DNA of 64,000 bases from assembly GCF_012940005.1 (NCBI RefSeq), contig NZ_SPMX01000022.1, positions 62,001 to 126,000 of the forward strand, written 5' to 3'. Numbering within the stretch: position 1 is the stretch's first letter; every line of letters begins with the position of its first letter. This document shows, one piece after another, positions 1 to 8,291 of the stretch. The notes beneath the pieces are model-generated. The model was not told where the DNA came from. It searched no databases and saw nothing but the letters and a program-made list of their open reading frames with translations. Made by a program: the position numbers and the translations under genes. The stretch comes from Candidatus Accumulibacter contiguus. Lineage in GTDB: Bacteria; Pseudomonadota; Gammaproteobacteria; Burkholderiales; Rhodocyclaceae.

Positions 1-54
1 CAGTGCAATATATACGATTTTTCGGTTTTCGGGTAGCGCCGGCCAGTCGCAGTG

Positions 55-1089
55 TCATTTGTGAAGCCTAAGCTCGCAAGGCCCGCAGGGCCCACCTTCG
101 CCTTGAACTCCGTTGTCTGCACCTTCCGCCTCTTGTTGAGCCTGCATCCCGGTCGCCAGCACTGCGGCAATGTAGTCTTCCGGCAGGCGATATTCGACAG
201 CCAGTTCGGCGGCGCTCTTGCCGCTGGCCTGGATGCTCGCCATCCAGCCTTCGAGGCCGGTGGACAGCGAGCGACCAGCCTGTTCGCCAGCACGGGTGAT
301 GCTTTCCCCGGCTTCGACGGCGTACTTGTTGGCGTAGCCACGCGGCGTCACCATCAGGCCGTGCCGGATGAAAGTCCTGGAATTGCCGATCAGCACCGTC
401 GACAGCATGCCGATGTCGCACTCGTTCATGCGCTCGAGCGTCGTCAGTTCGATGCTCTGCTTCGGGCGGTAGCCGGATTTGACGATGGCCACCGGCGTCT
501 GCGGGTGACGATGGCGCAGGAAGAGACGCCGGGCCTCGACGATCTGCCGGGTGCGGCGGCCGCTCTTGGGGTTGTAGAGGGCGACGACGAAATCGGCATA
601 GGCGACGGCATCGAGCCGGCGGGCGATGGTCGGCCACGGCGTCAGCAGGTCGGAAAGCGATATGGCACAGAAATCGTGGGTCAGCGGTGCGCCGACCAGC
701 GCCGCACAGGTATTCAGCGCCGAAGCGCCAGGAACGATCTCGACCTCGATCTCCGAGTCCGGCGTCCAGCCGGCCTGGAACAGTACTTCGAAAGTCGGCC
801 CGGCCATCCCGTAAACGCCGGCATCGCCCGAGGAAATCAACGCTACCTTCCTGCCCTGGCGGGCACGCTCCAGCGCCACGATGGCACGGTCGATCTCTTC
901 GGTCATCGATTTCCTGATGATCTCCTTGCCCTTGACCAGATCGGCCACCAGACGGAGGTAGGTGGCGTAACCGATGACCGTGTCGGCTTCGGCAATCGCC
1001 GCGCGCGCGCGCGCGGTCAGGTGCTCACTGCTGCCTGGGCCGAGGCCGACGAGCATGATCTTGCCGGTTTTTTCAAGGGGAGCGTTCAT
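55..1089 (-). CDS. cobJ: precorrin-3B/cobalt-factor III C17-methyltransferase (CobJ/CbiH)
   Basis: SAM-dependent methyltransferase that methylates C17 and contracts the corrin ring; cytoplasmic. The 344-aa protein opens with the tetrapyrrole methylase strand KIMLVGLGPGSSEHLT and carries the family motifs ISSGDAGVYGMAG, VPGASALN and ALYNPKSGRR. The start at 1089 was chosen because it forms an ATGA overlap with the stop of cobE, although the frame stays open further upstream. A tail of about 95 residues follows the roughly 250-aa methylase core; similar tails occur in some CobJ proteins. It is the last gene of the operon visible here. CbiX and split CbiG in the same cluster imply the early-cobalt (anaerobic) route, so CbiH is the better functional label. 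Confidence 0.93.
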   Translation of the reverse strand: MNAPLEKTGKIMLVGLGPGSSEHLTARARAAIAEADTVIGYATYLRLVADLVKGKEIIRKSMTEEIDRAIVALERARQGRKVALISSGDAGVYGMAGPTFEVLFQAGWTPDSEIEVEIVPGASALNTCAALVGAPLTHDFCAISLSDLLTPWPTIARRLDAVAYADFVVALYNPKSGRRTRQIVEARRLFLRHRHPQTPVAIVKSGYRPKQSIELTTLERMNECDIGMLSTVLIGNSRTFIRHGLMVTPRGYANKYAVEAGESITRAGEQAGRSLSTGLEGWMASIQASGKSAAELAVEYRLPEDYIAAVLATGMQAQQEAEGADNGVQGEGGPCGPCELRLHK

Positions 1090-1481
1090 TGGGGGATCCT
1101 GGCAATGGAGACGGTGACATGGCGGCCATCGGGACCGCGCAGCTTGTGTTTTTCGATCAGCAGCAAGGACGGCTCGGCATTCGCCGCCAGCAGCGCCGCC
1201 GCTTCGGAGACCGACGGCGTGCCGGTATGGCGGCGAACGGTTTCCGAGGGATGCGGCACCGCGACTTCGGCGAGTACCGCTGCCGGATAAAACGAACAGC
1301 GCCAGCCATTTTCCTCGACCACCTGCAGCAGGCCGGGCTCGTCGGCCTTGAGGTCGATGCTGGCGACCGCACGCACGTCGGCCAGCGTCGCAGCGCAAGC
1401 CGCCAGCGCTTCGGCGATGCCTTGTGCGATCGTCGCCGACGGCGTGCCACGGTCGCAACCGATGCCGAGGGCGACCTTCAT
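1086..1481 (-). CDS. cobE: CobE / CbiG C-terminal-domain protein
   Basis: A 131-aa protein starting MKVALGIGCDRGTPSATI, which matches the CbiG C-terminal (CobE/GbiG) domain in its N-terminal GIGCDRGT motif and its ASIDLKADEPGL segment. In the anaerobic pathway CbiG opens the delta-lactone of cobalt-precorrin-5A and releases acetaldehyde; here the C-terminal domain is a separate gene from the N-terminal and middle domains encoded just upstream. The frame extends to 1655, but that extension overlaps the end of cbiG and has no family similarity, so ATG at 1481 is preferred. Its stop overlaps the cobJ start. Confidence 0.85.
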   Translation of the reverse strand: MKVALGIGCDRGTPSATIAQGIAEALAACAATLADVRAVASIDLKADEPGLLQVVEENGWRCSFYPAAVLAEVAVPHPSETVRRHTGTPSVSEAAALLAANAEPSLLLIEKHKLRGPDGRHVTVSIARIPQ

Positions 1482-1542
1482 GCCGCTGCCCTGCGGCAAG
1501 GAGCCAGCGCGGAGTATTCCATGGCAGAAGCCGGAACCCTCT

Positions 1543-2286
1543 TCAAGCTTCGGGAGGGGGGCGATAGACGATCCGCTTTCCCGCCAGTCGGGAGGCCAGT
1601 TCAGCCGGCATCGCGCGCGTCGCAATCCACAGCACGGCAGCGAAGCGGTCGGCATCGACGTCCTCCAGTTGATCGAACAGCGTCAGATTCGCCGGCAGGG
1701 GCCCCCGCCGGCCATTGGCGTGGTTTGCCCACCAATCCCTGCTGCCCGCCTCCTGGACCAGTGCGACGGCTTCATCATTGACCACCGCGGCACTGCAGCG
1801 GACCAATTCGGCATGCGTCGCTTCGAACACCCAGCCGAGTTCGCGGCCAAACAGGTCGACGGCCAGCGTCTGACGAGCGTCGGAAGCGGTGGTCAATACC
1901 GGCGTCGCGCCGAGCGCGCCGGCCAAGTGCCCGGCCAGTGCATTGGCACCACCGAGGTGGCCGGAAAGCACCGGGATGACGAACCGAGCGGCTTCGTCGA
2001 TGACGATCACCGCCGGGTCGCTTTCCTTGCTGCCGAGGTGCGGAGCGATCAGGCGGACGACGGCGCCGAGCGAGACGATGGCGACGATCGCGTCAACCGC
2101 GGCGAACCAGGCCGGCATCTGATCACCGACCTTGCCGGTGTAGAACCGGGCGGCGTCTGGCGCTGCGGCTTCGGCTTCAGAGCGGAATTTCTCCGGCGCG
2201 AACAGGCGGGCGCCGGGTAGTGCGGCGACGATCCTGCCGGCCAGAGCGACCCCGTGGCGGGTAATGGCCAGGACGGCGACCTGCAT
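1543..2286 (-). CDS. cbiG: CbiG N-terminal/middle domain protein (cobalt-precorrin-5A hydrolase part)
   Basis: A 247-aa protein with the CbiG N-terminal signatures IVSLGAVVRLIAPHL, VIDEAARFVIPVLSGH and LGGANALAGHLA, followed by a middle domain. It lacks the C-terminal domain, which is supplied by the separate cobE gene 61 bp downstream. Together they should hydrolyse the ring-A acetate lactone of cobalt-precorrin-5A. The start lies 3 bp from the stop of cobI. Presence of CbiG together with CbiX is a marker of oxygen-independent cobalamin synthesis. Confidence 0.88.
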   Translation of the reverse strand: MQVAVLAITRHGVALAGRIVAALPGARLFAPEKFRSEAEAAAPDAARFYTGKVGDQMPAWFAAVDAIVAIVSLGAVVRLIAPHLGSKESDPAVIVIDEAARFVIPVLSGHLGGANALAGHLAGALGATPVLTTASDARQTLAVDLFGRELGWVFEATHAELVRCSAAVVNDEAVALVQEAGSRDWWANHANGRRGPLPANLTLFDQLEDVDADRFAAVLWIATRAMPAELASRLAGKRIVYRPPPEA

Positions 2287-2289
2287 CGC

Positions 2290-3105
2290 TCAGGGCCTGC
2301 TGGCTGGATCGATCGCAGCCAGCGCCGCTGCGCCGGTTTCCCGGCGCTGGCGGCAGCCACGGCGCAGTTCGCCGCGCAGCCGTTTCGGGTTCTGCACCAG
2401 CATCAGCGACAGGTAATTGACCTTTTCGCCCTTGAGGCTGGTGACATCGCGAACGATACGTTCATTCGGCGAGCCGACTTTTTCGATGAACACCGAGGTC
2501 GTGAGCAGTTCGCGCCGCGCCAACAGTTCGATGATTTCATCGATCAGCGGTTTCACCTTCAACAACGCCAGAGTGTCGAATTCGTCGAGCAGGTGGTCGA
2601 TGAGTTCGATGCCATAGGCGGCAGGGATGATCGCGAAGGTCTCATCTTCCTCGGCGAGAACGGTGTCGGCGGCGGCGGCGGCGGCGGCGAACGAGGACAC
2701 GCCGGGGATGGTCTCGACCTCGATGGCCGGTACCAGCTCGCGAACGACGCGGGCGAGGTGGCCAAAGGTGGCGAAGGTCGAGGCATCGCCTTCGACCAGA
2801 AAAACCAGGTCGCGCCCTTCGCCAAGCAGCTCGACGGTGCGTTCGGCGGCGCAAACCCAGGCGCGGCCGAGAATCTCGGGGTCGCGGGTCATCGGGAAGA
2901 GCAACTGTTCGGCATCGGCCGGCACCGTCAGACCGCCGCGCTCGACGATCGACAGCGCATACGACGATTCCTCGGCTTTCTTCAGCGGGTATAGCCAGCG
3001 GGCGCCGGATTGCAGCGCTGCCCAGGCCCGGCGGGTGATCAGCCCGGGGTCACCAGGACCGAGCGAAGCGCCGATCAGCCTGCCGTAGCGTGTATGTTCA
3101 GACAT
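2290..3105 (-). CDS. cobI: precorrin-2/cobalt-factor II C20-methyltransferase (CobI/CbiL)
   Basis: A 271-aa tetrapyrrole methylase that transfers a methyl group from SAM to C20 of the macrocycle. Visible family motifs are GASLGPGDPGLITRRA near the N-terminus, VFLVEGDASTFATFGHL, and TIPGVSSFAAAAA. The last 30 residues are Arg/Ala-rich. The preceding 200 bp on this strand (3106-3305) carry a GC-rich inverted repeat, so the gene may be transcribed partly separately from cobL upstream. Confidence 0.93.
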   Translation of the reverse strand: MSEHTRYGRLIGASLGPGDPGLITRRAWAALQSGARWLYPLKKAEESSYALSIVERGGLTVPADAEQLLFPMTRDPEILGRAWVCAAERTVELLGEGRDLVFLVEGDASTFATFGHLARVVRELVPAIEVETIPGVSSFAAAAAAADTVLAEEDETFAIIPAAYGIELIDHLLDEFDTLALLKVKPLIDEIIELLARRELLTTSVFIEKVGSPNERIVRDVTSLKGEKVNYLSLMLVQNPKRLRGELRRGCRQRRETGAAALAAIDPASRP

Positions 3106-3190
3106 TCAGGGTCCTTTAATTGGTCGAATCCTTGCGAAAGTACATGGCCAGAGCCGTCAGTCTGCCCTGCTGGCCTCTGCGAGGGCATGG

Positions 3191-3236
3191 ATGCCCCCCT
3201 CTCCCCCAACCCCTCCCCCGCGAGGGGGGAGGGGAG
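3191..3236. repeat. GC-rich inverted repeat, copy 1
   Basis: A C-tract/G-tract palindrome with a CCCCTCCCCC ... GGGGGGAGGGG stem around a short GCGA loop, preceded by CTCTCCCCCAAC. A second copy in the opposite orientation lies at 8203-8244. It sits between cobL and cobI in non-coding DNA and has the look of a dispersed REP-like element. It could act as an mRNA-stabilising or attenuating hairpin, but it lacks a T-run for intrinsic termination. Confidence 0.7.
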
Positions 3237-3305
3237 CCTATCGGTCACTCCCAACACTATGATTCACATCCTTTCTCGGGGCAGTCCCCAGCACGGTCGA
3301 ATCGA

Positions 3306-4598
3306 TCACGCACAGTCCTCGCTCCGCCTGGCGGTCACCACCCAGATCGGGTTCTGCGCCGCCAGCCGGTGCATGTCGAGAATCGGCTGACTGCGGCTGG
3401 CCTGCAGTTGCACGAGGTCCCAGACGGCATGGCGTTCGCTGAGCACCGCCGTCGCGGTGGCGAGATTCTCCAGCGTGACGAAGTTCATCACCAGCCGGCC
3501 ACCCGCTTTCAGACGGGCCAGCACCCGCTCGATCAGCGCGGCGAGTTCGCCGCCCGAGCCGCCGATGAAGACGGCGTCCGGGTCGGGCCAGGTGTCGAGC
3601 CCGGCCGGTGCCCGGCCTTCGACCAGGGTGTAATTGCCGATCCGCCAAAGCGCCGCATTGGCGCGCGCGTTGGCAGCGTCGGCGGCATTCTTTTCGATCG
3701 CCCAGACATGACCGAAGGGCGCCAGTCTCGCCGCTTCGAGGCCGACCGAACCGGCACCGGCGCCGATGTCCCAGACCACCGCGGCTGGCTGGATGCGCAA
3801 CTTGGCGAGCGAAAGGGCACGCGCTTCCTGCTTGGTGATCAGACCTTTCTCCGGCGATCGCTGCCGGTATTCGAGGTCTTCGAGACCGAAAGCCGGTCCA
3901 CCGGTGCCGGCGGGCCGTTCGACGAGCACGATGTTCGGTTCGGGAAAGGCCATGCCTGCGACTTCGTCTGCGGCAAGATCGGCAAACAGTCGTTCGTCGG
4001 GCATCTGCAGGCGGCAGGCGATCGAGATCCTCGCCTCGCCGCCATAGCCGGCCGTGATCAGCGCCCTCGCCAGTCGCGCCGGGTTGTTTTCGGGACTGGT
4101 GAACAGCGCGACGCGCGGGTGCATGGCAATCGCCCGCAGCAGCGGATACAGACCGTGTGCAGGCGTCGCGCCGACAAACCATTCGCCGGCATCGGCGCGG
4201 TGACACGAGGCAATCCGGATGTCCTGCCAGGGCGTCTTGAAGCGGGCAAAGGCCAGTTGCAGCGTCGACACGTTCGGCAGGATGTCCACGTCGTCACGCC
4301 CGATTCGGCTGCTCAGCCAGGAAGCGATGCCGTGACAGAGCGGGTCGCCGGTGGCCAGCACGGCGACGCGTTGGCCCGCGGCGCGGGCGCTCAGAATCCA
4401 GTCGGGAAGCTCGCCGAGCGCGCCGTCCATGTCCCTGATCATCGCCGTGGCCGACAGCCAGGGACGCACCAGTGCCAGTGTGCGGCCGGCGCCGATCACC
4501 AGCTCGGACACGGCCAGTCGCTGGCGCGCCGCATCGGACAAGCCGGCCCAGCCGTCATCGAGGATCCCGATCAGGGCGCAGGGTTCAGGCCAGCTCAT
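3306..4598 (-). CDS. cobL: precorrin-6Y C5,15-methyltransferase, decarboxylating (CobL; CbiE-CbiT fusion)
   Basis: A 430-aa fusion. Residues about 1-210 are the CbiE C5-methyltransferase (VLATGDPLCHGIASWL, LPNVSTLQLAFAR); residues about 235-425 are the CbiT C15-methyltransferase/decarboxylase with the Rossmann SAM motif VWDIGAGAGSVGLEAARL and the VFIGGSGGEL motif. Its start overlaps the end of cbiD by 14 bp, indicating tight coupling. A 200-bp gap with a GC-rich repeat separates it from cobI. Confidence 0.94.
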   Translation of the reverse strand: MSWPEPCALIGILDDGWAGLSDAARQRLAVSELVIGAGRTLALVRPWLSATAMIRDMDGALGELPDWILSARAAGQRVAVLATGDPLCHGIASWLSSRIGRDDVDILPNVSTLQLAFARFKTPWQDIRIASCHRADAGEWFVGATPAHGLYPLLRAIAMHPRVALFTSPENNPARLARALITAGYGGEARISIACRLQMPDERLFADLAADEVAGMAFPEPNIVLVERPAGTGGPAFGLEDLEYRQRSPEKGLITKQEARALSLAKLRIQPAAVVWDIGAGAGSVGLEAARLAPFGHVWAIEKNAADAANARANAALWRIGNYTLVEGRAPAGLDTWPDPDAVFIGGSGGELAALIERVLARLKAGGRLVMNFVTLENLATATAVLSERHAVWDLVQLQASRSQPILDMHRLAAQNPIWVVTARRSEDCA

Positions 4599-5751
4599 CT
4601 TCTTCCAGACGACAAATGAAGCGTCCTTCGAAATCGCAGACCAGAATACTGAGCTGGTAAGGGCCGGGGTAAGCGCTTTTCAGGCTGCGGATGGCCTTGC
4701 CGGCCAGCGAACGGTGGAAAGCAAGGCTCAGGCCCAGGTTGGCGAGGCGTTCGGCAGCAAAGCGGGCCGTTTCGGCGGCACGGATCGCCTCGACCAGATC
4801 GGGCGGTGCACCGACTTCCTGTGCCGATGCAGCGAGAATGTCACGGTCGATCTCGGCCTTCCAGGCATGCGTGACGCTGAGTCCCTGGCAAATCTTGGTC
4901 AGCTTGCCGACCATCGCACCCAGATAGACACGAGCCAGGCGGTGTTTGACCGCCGACTGGAAAGCCGCCTTGACGAAGTCGCCCATCTGGACGAAGCACG
5001 CTTCGTCGAGTTCCGGCAACTGGCGCATGGCGAATTTTTCGGTGCGCCCGCCGGTGGTGAAGACGACCCTGGTCTGACCCTGCTTCGCCGCGACATCGAC
5101 CGCCTGGACGACGCTGGCGCGGAAAGCGGCCGTCGAATAGGGACGGACGATGCCGGTAGTGCCGAGAATCGAAATGCCGCCGATGATGCCAAGGCGAGCG
5201 TTCAGCGTCTTTTTCGCCATCGCGTCGCCACCGGGAACGGAAATGGTGACCTCCAGACCGTCGTGGAGCAGCAGTTCGCCGGCGACTGCAATGACGTTGT
5301 CCCGGATGTTGCGGCGCGGAACCGGGTTGATGGCTGGACCGCCGACGGCGAGGCCGAGGCCGTCTTTGGTGACGACGCCGACCCCGAAACCCCCCTGGAG
5401 AAGCACCTCGCCGGCCCGTTGCGGCAGCCGCCGGACAGCGGCCGTCAAGTGTGCGCCATGCGTCGCATCCGGGTCGTCGCCGGCGTCCTTGACGACCACC
5501 GCATGCGCGACCCGCTCTCCACCCTCTCCATCGAAGCGCCCGCCGCTGACCGCAAAGCGGTGCTCCTGGCCATTCGGCAGACGGCAGAGAACGCTGTCCG
5601 GTAGCACGCCGGTGAGCAGGCCGAGCGTTGCCGCGCGTGCGGCGGCGGCGGCGCAGGCGCCGGTAGTGAAACCGCTGCGGTTGCCGCGTGCGCGCCGGCC
5701 ATCGCCCTTGCGGACCCTGGCCGGAGCGAGCGCCTGCCCGAGGTCGCTCAA
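4585..5751 (-). CDS. cbiD: cobalt-precorrin-5B C1-methyltransferase (CbiD)
   Basis: CbiD methylates C1 in the oxygen-independent corrin pathway. The signature RSGFTTGACAAAAARAA lies at the N-terminus, followed by VPGGDAMAKKTLNARLGIIG and GGISILGTTGIVRPYS. The reading frame stays open far upstream through an antisense-like shadow of cbiC, so the start had to be judged: a TTG at 5751 overlaps the cbiC stop (TTGA) and gives 388 aa, the usual family length. CbiD is absent from the aerobic route, so it supports an anaerobic pathway here. Confidence 0.9.
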   Translation of the reverse strand: MSDLGQALAPARVRKGDGRRARGNRSGFTTGACAAAAARAATLGLLTGVLPDSVLCRLPNGQEHRFAVSGGRFDGEGGERVAHAVVVKDAGDDPDATHGAHLTAAVRRLPQRAGEVLLQGGFGVGVVTKDGLGLAVGGPAINPVPRRNIRDNVIAVAGELLLHDGLEVTISVPGGDAMAKKTLNARLGIIGGISILGTTGIVRPYSTAAFRASVVQAVDVAAKQGQTRVVFTTGGRTEKFAMRQLPELDEACFVQMGDFVKAAFQSAVKHRLARVYLGAMVGKLTKICQGLSVTHAWKAEIDRDILAASAQEVGAPPDLVEAIRAAETARFAAERLANLGLSLAFHRSLAGKAIRSLKSAYPGPYQLSILVCDFEGRFICRLEEDELA

Positions 5752-6440
5752 GCGGTGCTCTGCTGCGCCGCTTCGGCGAGGCCGAGCAGCGCGTGCATGC
5801 TGGCGACGACCAGCGTCGAACCGCCCTTGCGGCCCTTGATCGCCACCCACGGGGTATCGGTCAAGGTCATCAGCAGCGCTTTCGATTCGGCAGCCGAGAC
5901 AAAGCCGACCGGCATGCCGATCACCAGCGCTGGTCTGGCTCCTTCTTCGCGGATCAGGCGGATGACTTCGATCAGTGCCGTCGGGGCATTGCCGATGCCG
6001 ACGATGGCGCCGTCGAGCCTGCCGAGCCGCTGCGCCTTGCGCATCGCCTGGACGGCGCGGGTCGTGGCCTCGGCCCTGGCCAGTTCGATGACCTCCGGAT
6101 CGGAAATGTAGTGCTGGGTACGCATGCCGAAGTGCCTGAGGCGTGGCGCCGAAAGGCCGACGCAGATCATTTCGACATCCGCGACGATCGGCGTGCCGCC
6201 CTTCTGGACAGCTGCCAGACCGGCCCGTATCGCATCGGGGTGAAAGGCAGTCAGGCCGTTGAATTCGAAGTCGGCACTGGCGTGAATGATGCGGCGCACC
6301 AGTGGCCACTGTTCGTCGGTGTAGTCGTGCTGCCCGACCTCGGCGTCGATGATGGCAAAGGAGTCGTGCTCGATGGCGCGGCCGGCGGCAGTGAGCTGTT
6401 CGGTAATCGTATTGGCGGCAGTAGGGGTGGCCGTGGTCAT
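5748..6440 (-). CDS. cbiC: precorrin-8X methylmutase (CobH/CbiC)
   Basis: A 230-aa enzyme that moves the C11 methyl to C12, giving hydrogenobyrinate or cobyrinate. Family motifs: RRIIHASADFEF with the catalytic His, VADVEMICVG, GNAPTALIEVI and GMPVGFVSAAESK. ATG at 6440 is preferred over upstream starts, which would translate through a Thr/His-rich stretch overlapping the end of cbiX. It lies 19 bp after cbiX and shares a 4-bp overlap with cbiD. Confidence 0.93.
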   Translation of the reverse strand: MTTATPTAANTITEQLTAAGRAIEHDSFAIIDAEVGQHDYTDEQWPLVRRIIHASADFEFNGLTAFHPDAIRAGLAAVQKGGTPIVADVEMICVGLSAPRLRHFGMRTQHYISDPEVIELARAEATTRAVQAMRKAQRLGRLDGAIVGIGNAPTALIEVIRLIREEGARPALVIGMPVGFVSAAESKALLMTLTDTPWVAIKGRKGGSTLVVASMHALLGLAEAAQQSTA

Positions 6441-6459
6441 GTCCGGAGTCTCCGAAGTC

Positions 6460-7386
6460 TCAGTCGTGTGGATGGGCACAACCATGATCGTGTGCATGGG
6501 GGTGCCGGTGATCGTGAACCGGGGCATGGCCGCAGCCTGGAGCGGCCAGGGCCGTATGGCCGTGCTCGTGCAGATGCTCGGCCTCGGCCAGTTCGCGATA
6601 CTTGCAGCCATCGCATTCGAGCATGCCACCTGCGGGGGTCTCGCCGCAGACCTTGTCGTCGAGCAGGTCGAAGATGCCCTTGTCGAAGCCGAAGTGGCTG
6701 CCCAGGCCGAAAGCGACCTGCGGATATTGCCGCTGCAGGCGCTCGACCTGCGCCTTGATGCGCTCGATCAGCACGCCGGTAAACAGGTATACCGGAATGA
6801 TGCAAATCTGCATCATGCCCAGCCTGATCTGGCGCTGCACCACCGTTTCGAGGCGCGGCCAGGTGACGCCGGTAAAGGCGAGATCGACCAGTTCATGCTC
6901 GTTGGCCTCAAATATCCAGCGTGCCATCCTGGCCAGCTCGCCATTGGCGCCGATGTCGGAGGAGCCGCGCCCGAGCAGGATGACGCCGGTGGTCATCGGA
7001 TCGGGCACGGCCAGCTGCTTCATCAGCCGGTCGAGCTGAATCTGTAGTACGGCAAAGATTTCGCGACCCATGCCGATATGTCGGGTGACGGCGAATTCGA
7101 CCTGTGGATGCCGCTCGCGCGCCCGCTTCAGTGCCGCCGGCAATTCCATTTTGACGTGGCCGGCGGCGTTGAGAATGAAGGGAATGACCAGCACCTTGCG
7201 CGCGCCACGCGCAGCCCGGTCGAGACCTTCATCCAGCAGCACTTCGGCGTGCTCGATGAAGCACACCTCGATCCGCCACTCGGGGTGACGTTCGCGCCAC
7301 TGGGCCGCGAAATGCAGGGTTTCCTTGTTGCCGTCGCGGTTGCGCGAGCCGTGGCCGACGAGGAGGAAGGTGGTTTCATTAGTCAT
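6460..7386 (-). CDS. cbiX: sirohydrochlorin cobaltochelatase (CbiX, long form) with His-rich tail
   Basis: Inserts cobalt into sirohydrochlorin at the start of the early-cobalt pathway. The 308-aa protein has two chelatase half-domains: the first opens TFLLVGHGSRNRDGN with the metal-binding His, the second includes VILLGRGSSDIGAN. Near residue 265 is a Cys-containing segment ECDGCKYREL, and the C-terminus is a His-rich tail (HDHRHPHAHDHG), known in CbiX proteins as a likely cobalt store. The start at 7386 overlaps cobM by 8 bp. Confidence 0.93.
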   Translation of the reverse strand: MTNETTFLLVGHGSRNRDGNKETLHFAAQWRERHPEWRIEVCFIEHAEVLLDEGLDRAARGARKVLVIPFILNAAGHVKMELPAALKRARERHPQVEFAVTRHIGMGREIFAVLQIQLDRLMKQLAVPDPMTTGVILLGRGSSDIGANGELARMARWIFEANEHELVDLAFTGVTWPRLETVVQRQIRLGMMQICIIPVYLFTGVLIERIKAQVERLQRQYPQVAFGLGSHFGFDKGIFDLLDDKVCGETPAGGMLECDGCKYRELAEAEHLHEHGHTALAAPGCGHAPVHDHRHPHAHDHGCAHPHD

Positions 7387-8170
7387 GATTCGTCTCGGTC
7401 GCCTTGCGGAAGCGGTGCGTGAAAGCAGGGTCGTACAGTTTTGAGCGCACCAGGTCGGGCCAGTCGGCAGCACCCAGCGTCGGGCTGGCGACGATCATCG
7501 CCTGACTGCCGACCTTCGCGGCCTGGCATTTCTGCTTGATGTCGGCGAGCGTGCCGCGAATGATCTTTTCCTGGCCCGGCCAGCTCGCCTTGTGCACGAC
7601 CAGCATCGGCGCATCCTCGGCCCAGCCGGCGGCACGCAAGGCTTCCTGCACCTTGTGCAGCAGAGTGATCGACAGGTAAATGCAGAGCGTCGCCTTATGC
7701 ACGGCCAGGGATTCGAGATCCTCGCCCGGCGGCATGGGCGTCCGCCCGGCGACGCGGGTCAGGATCACCGTCTGCGTGACTTCCGGCAGGGTCAGCGTTT
7801 CGCCCGCTGCGGCCATCGCGGCCATCGCCGAGGAAACGCCGGGAACGACTTCCCAGGCGATGCCGGCGGCCGTCAGCGGTTGCGTCATCTCGATCAATGC
7901 GCCATAGAGGCCGGGATCGCCGGTCTGCAGGCGAACGACGACGGCGTGCCGGTCGGCACGCTCGATCAGCCAGCCGGTCATCTCTGCCAGAGTCATGTCC
8001 TTCGAATCGCGGATCTCGCAATCCGCCGGCGAGAACCGCGTCGCCGCCTGGTCGACCAGCGATCCGGCAAACAGTACCGCGCCGGCTTCCTCGAGCAGAC
8101 GCCGGCCCTTGACGGTAATCAACTCGGGGTCGCCGGGGCCGGCGCCGACAAACCAGACTTTTCCGGGCAT
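7379..8170 (-). CDS. cobM: precorrin-4/cobalt-precorrin-4 C11-methyltransferase (CobM/CbiF)
   Basis: A 263-aa tetrapyrrole methylase adding the C11 methyl. Motifs: KVWFVGAGPGDPELIT at the N-terminus, LQTGDPGLYGALIEM, and VVPGVSSAMAAMAAAG. Full length for the family. Two repeats and an inverted repeat occupy the 121 bp between it and cbiO upstream, so the transporter genes and the enzyme genes may be expressed at different levels. Confidence 0.94.
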   Translation of the reverse strand: MPGKVWFVGAGPGDPELITVKGRRLLEEAGAVLFAGSLVDQAATRFSPADCEIRDSKDMTLAEMTGWLIERADRHAVVVRLQTGDPGLYGALIEMTQPLTAAGIAWEVVPGVSSAMAAMAAAGETLTLPEVTQTVILTRVAGRTPMPPGEDLESLAVHKATLCIYLSITLLHKVQEALRAAGWAEDAPMLVVHKASWPGQEKIIRGTLADIKQKCQAAKVGSQAMIVASPTLGAADWPDLVRSKLYDPAFTHRFRKATETNHD

Positions 8171-8198
8171 TAATGTGAAAGTCGCGTCAGCGACTCAG
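8169..8198. repeat. dispersed TTAATGTGAAAG palindromic repeat, copy 1
   Basis: TTAATGTGAAAG followed by the inverted repeat AGTCGC-gtca-GCGACT. A near-identical copy lies at 43916-43945, 35.7 kb away in the same orientation. It is intergenic, just upstream of cobM. Two copies suggest a REP-like element; function unknown. Confidence 0.55.
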
Positions 8199-8202
8199 GA
8201 AT

Positions 8203-8244
8203 CTCCCCTCCCCACTTGCGGGGGAGGGGTCGGGGGAGAGGGAG
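8203..8244. repeat. GC-rich inverted repeat, copy 2
   Basis: Reverse-orientation copy of the element at 3191-3236, with the core CCCCTCCCC-acttgc-GGGGGAGGGG followed by TCGGGGGAGAGGG. It lies between cbiO and cobM directly beside the TTAATGTGAAAG repeat. Confidence 0.7.
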
Positions 8245-8248
8245 ACGG

Positions 8249-8288
8249 TCATGACTTCCATGATCGAGGGTGCCTAGAGAAGTCATGA
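8249..8288. other. intercistronic inverted repeat after cbiO
   Basis: A perfect 10-bp inverted repeat, TCATGACTTC at 8249-8258 and GAAGTCATGA at 8279-8288, with a 20-nt loop. It begins 3 bp past the cbiO stop on the minus strand. There is no T-run, so it is more likely an RNA processing or stability hairpin than a terminator. Confidence 0.5.
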
Positions 8289-8291
8289 TCG

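Noticed and set aside
52-1290. Long plus-strand open frame over cobJ
   Set aside because: It runs antisense to cobJ in high-GC DNA and has no family motifs; the minus-strand product has full methylase motifs.
3238-3310. Frame ending VIDSTVLGTAPRKDVNHSVG as a transposase remnant
   Set aside because: Only a short tail with no recognised transposase domain and no terminal repeats; too little to call.
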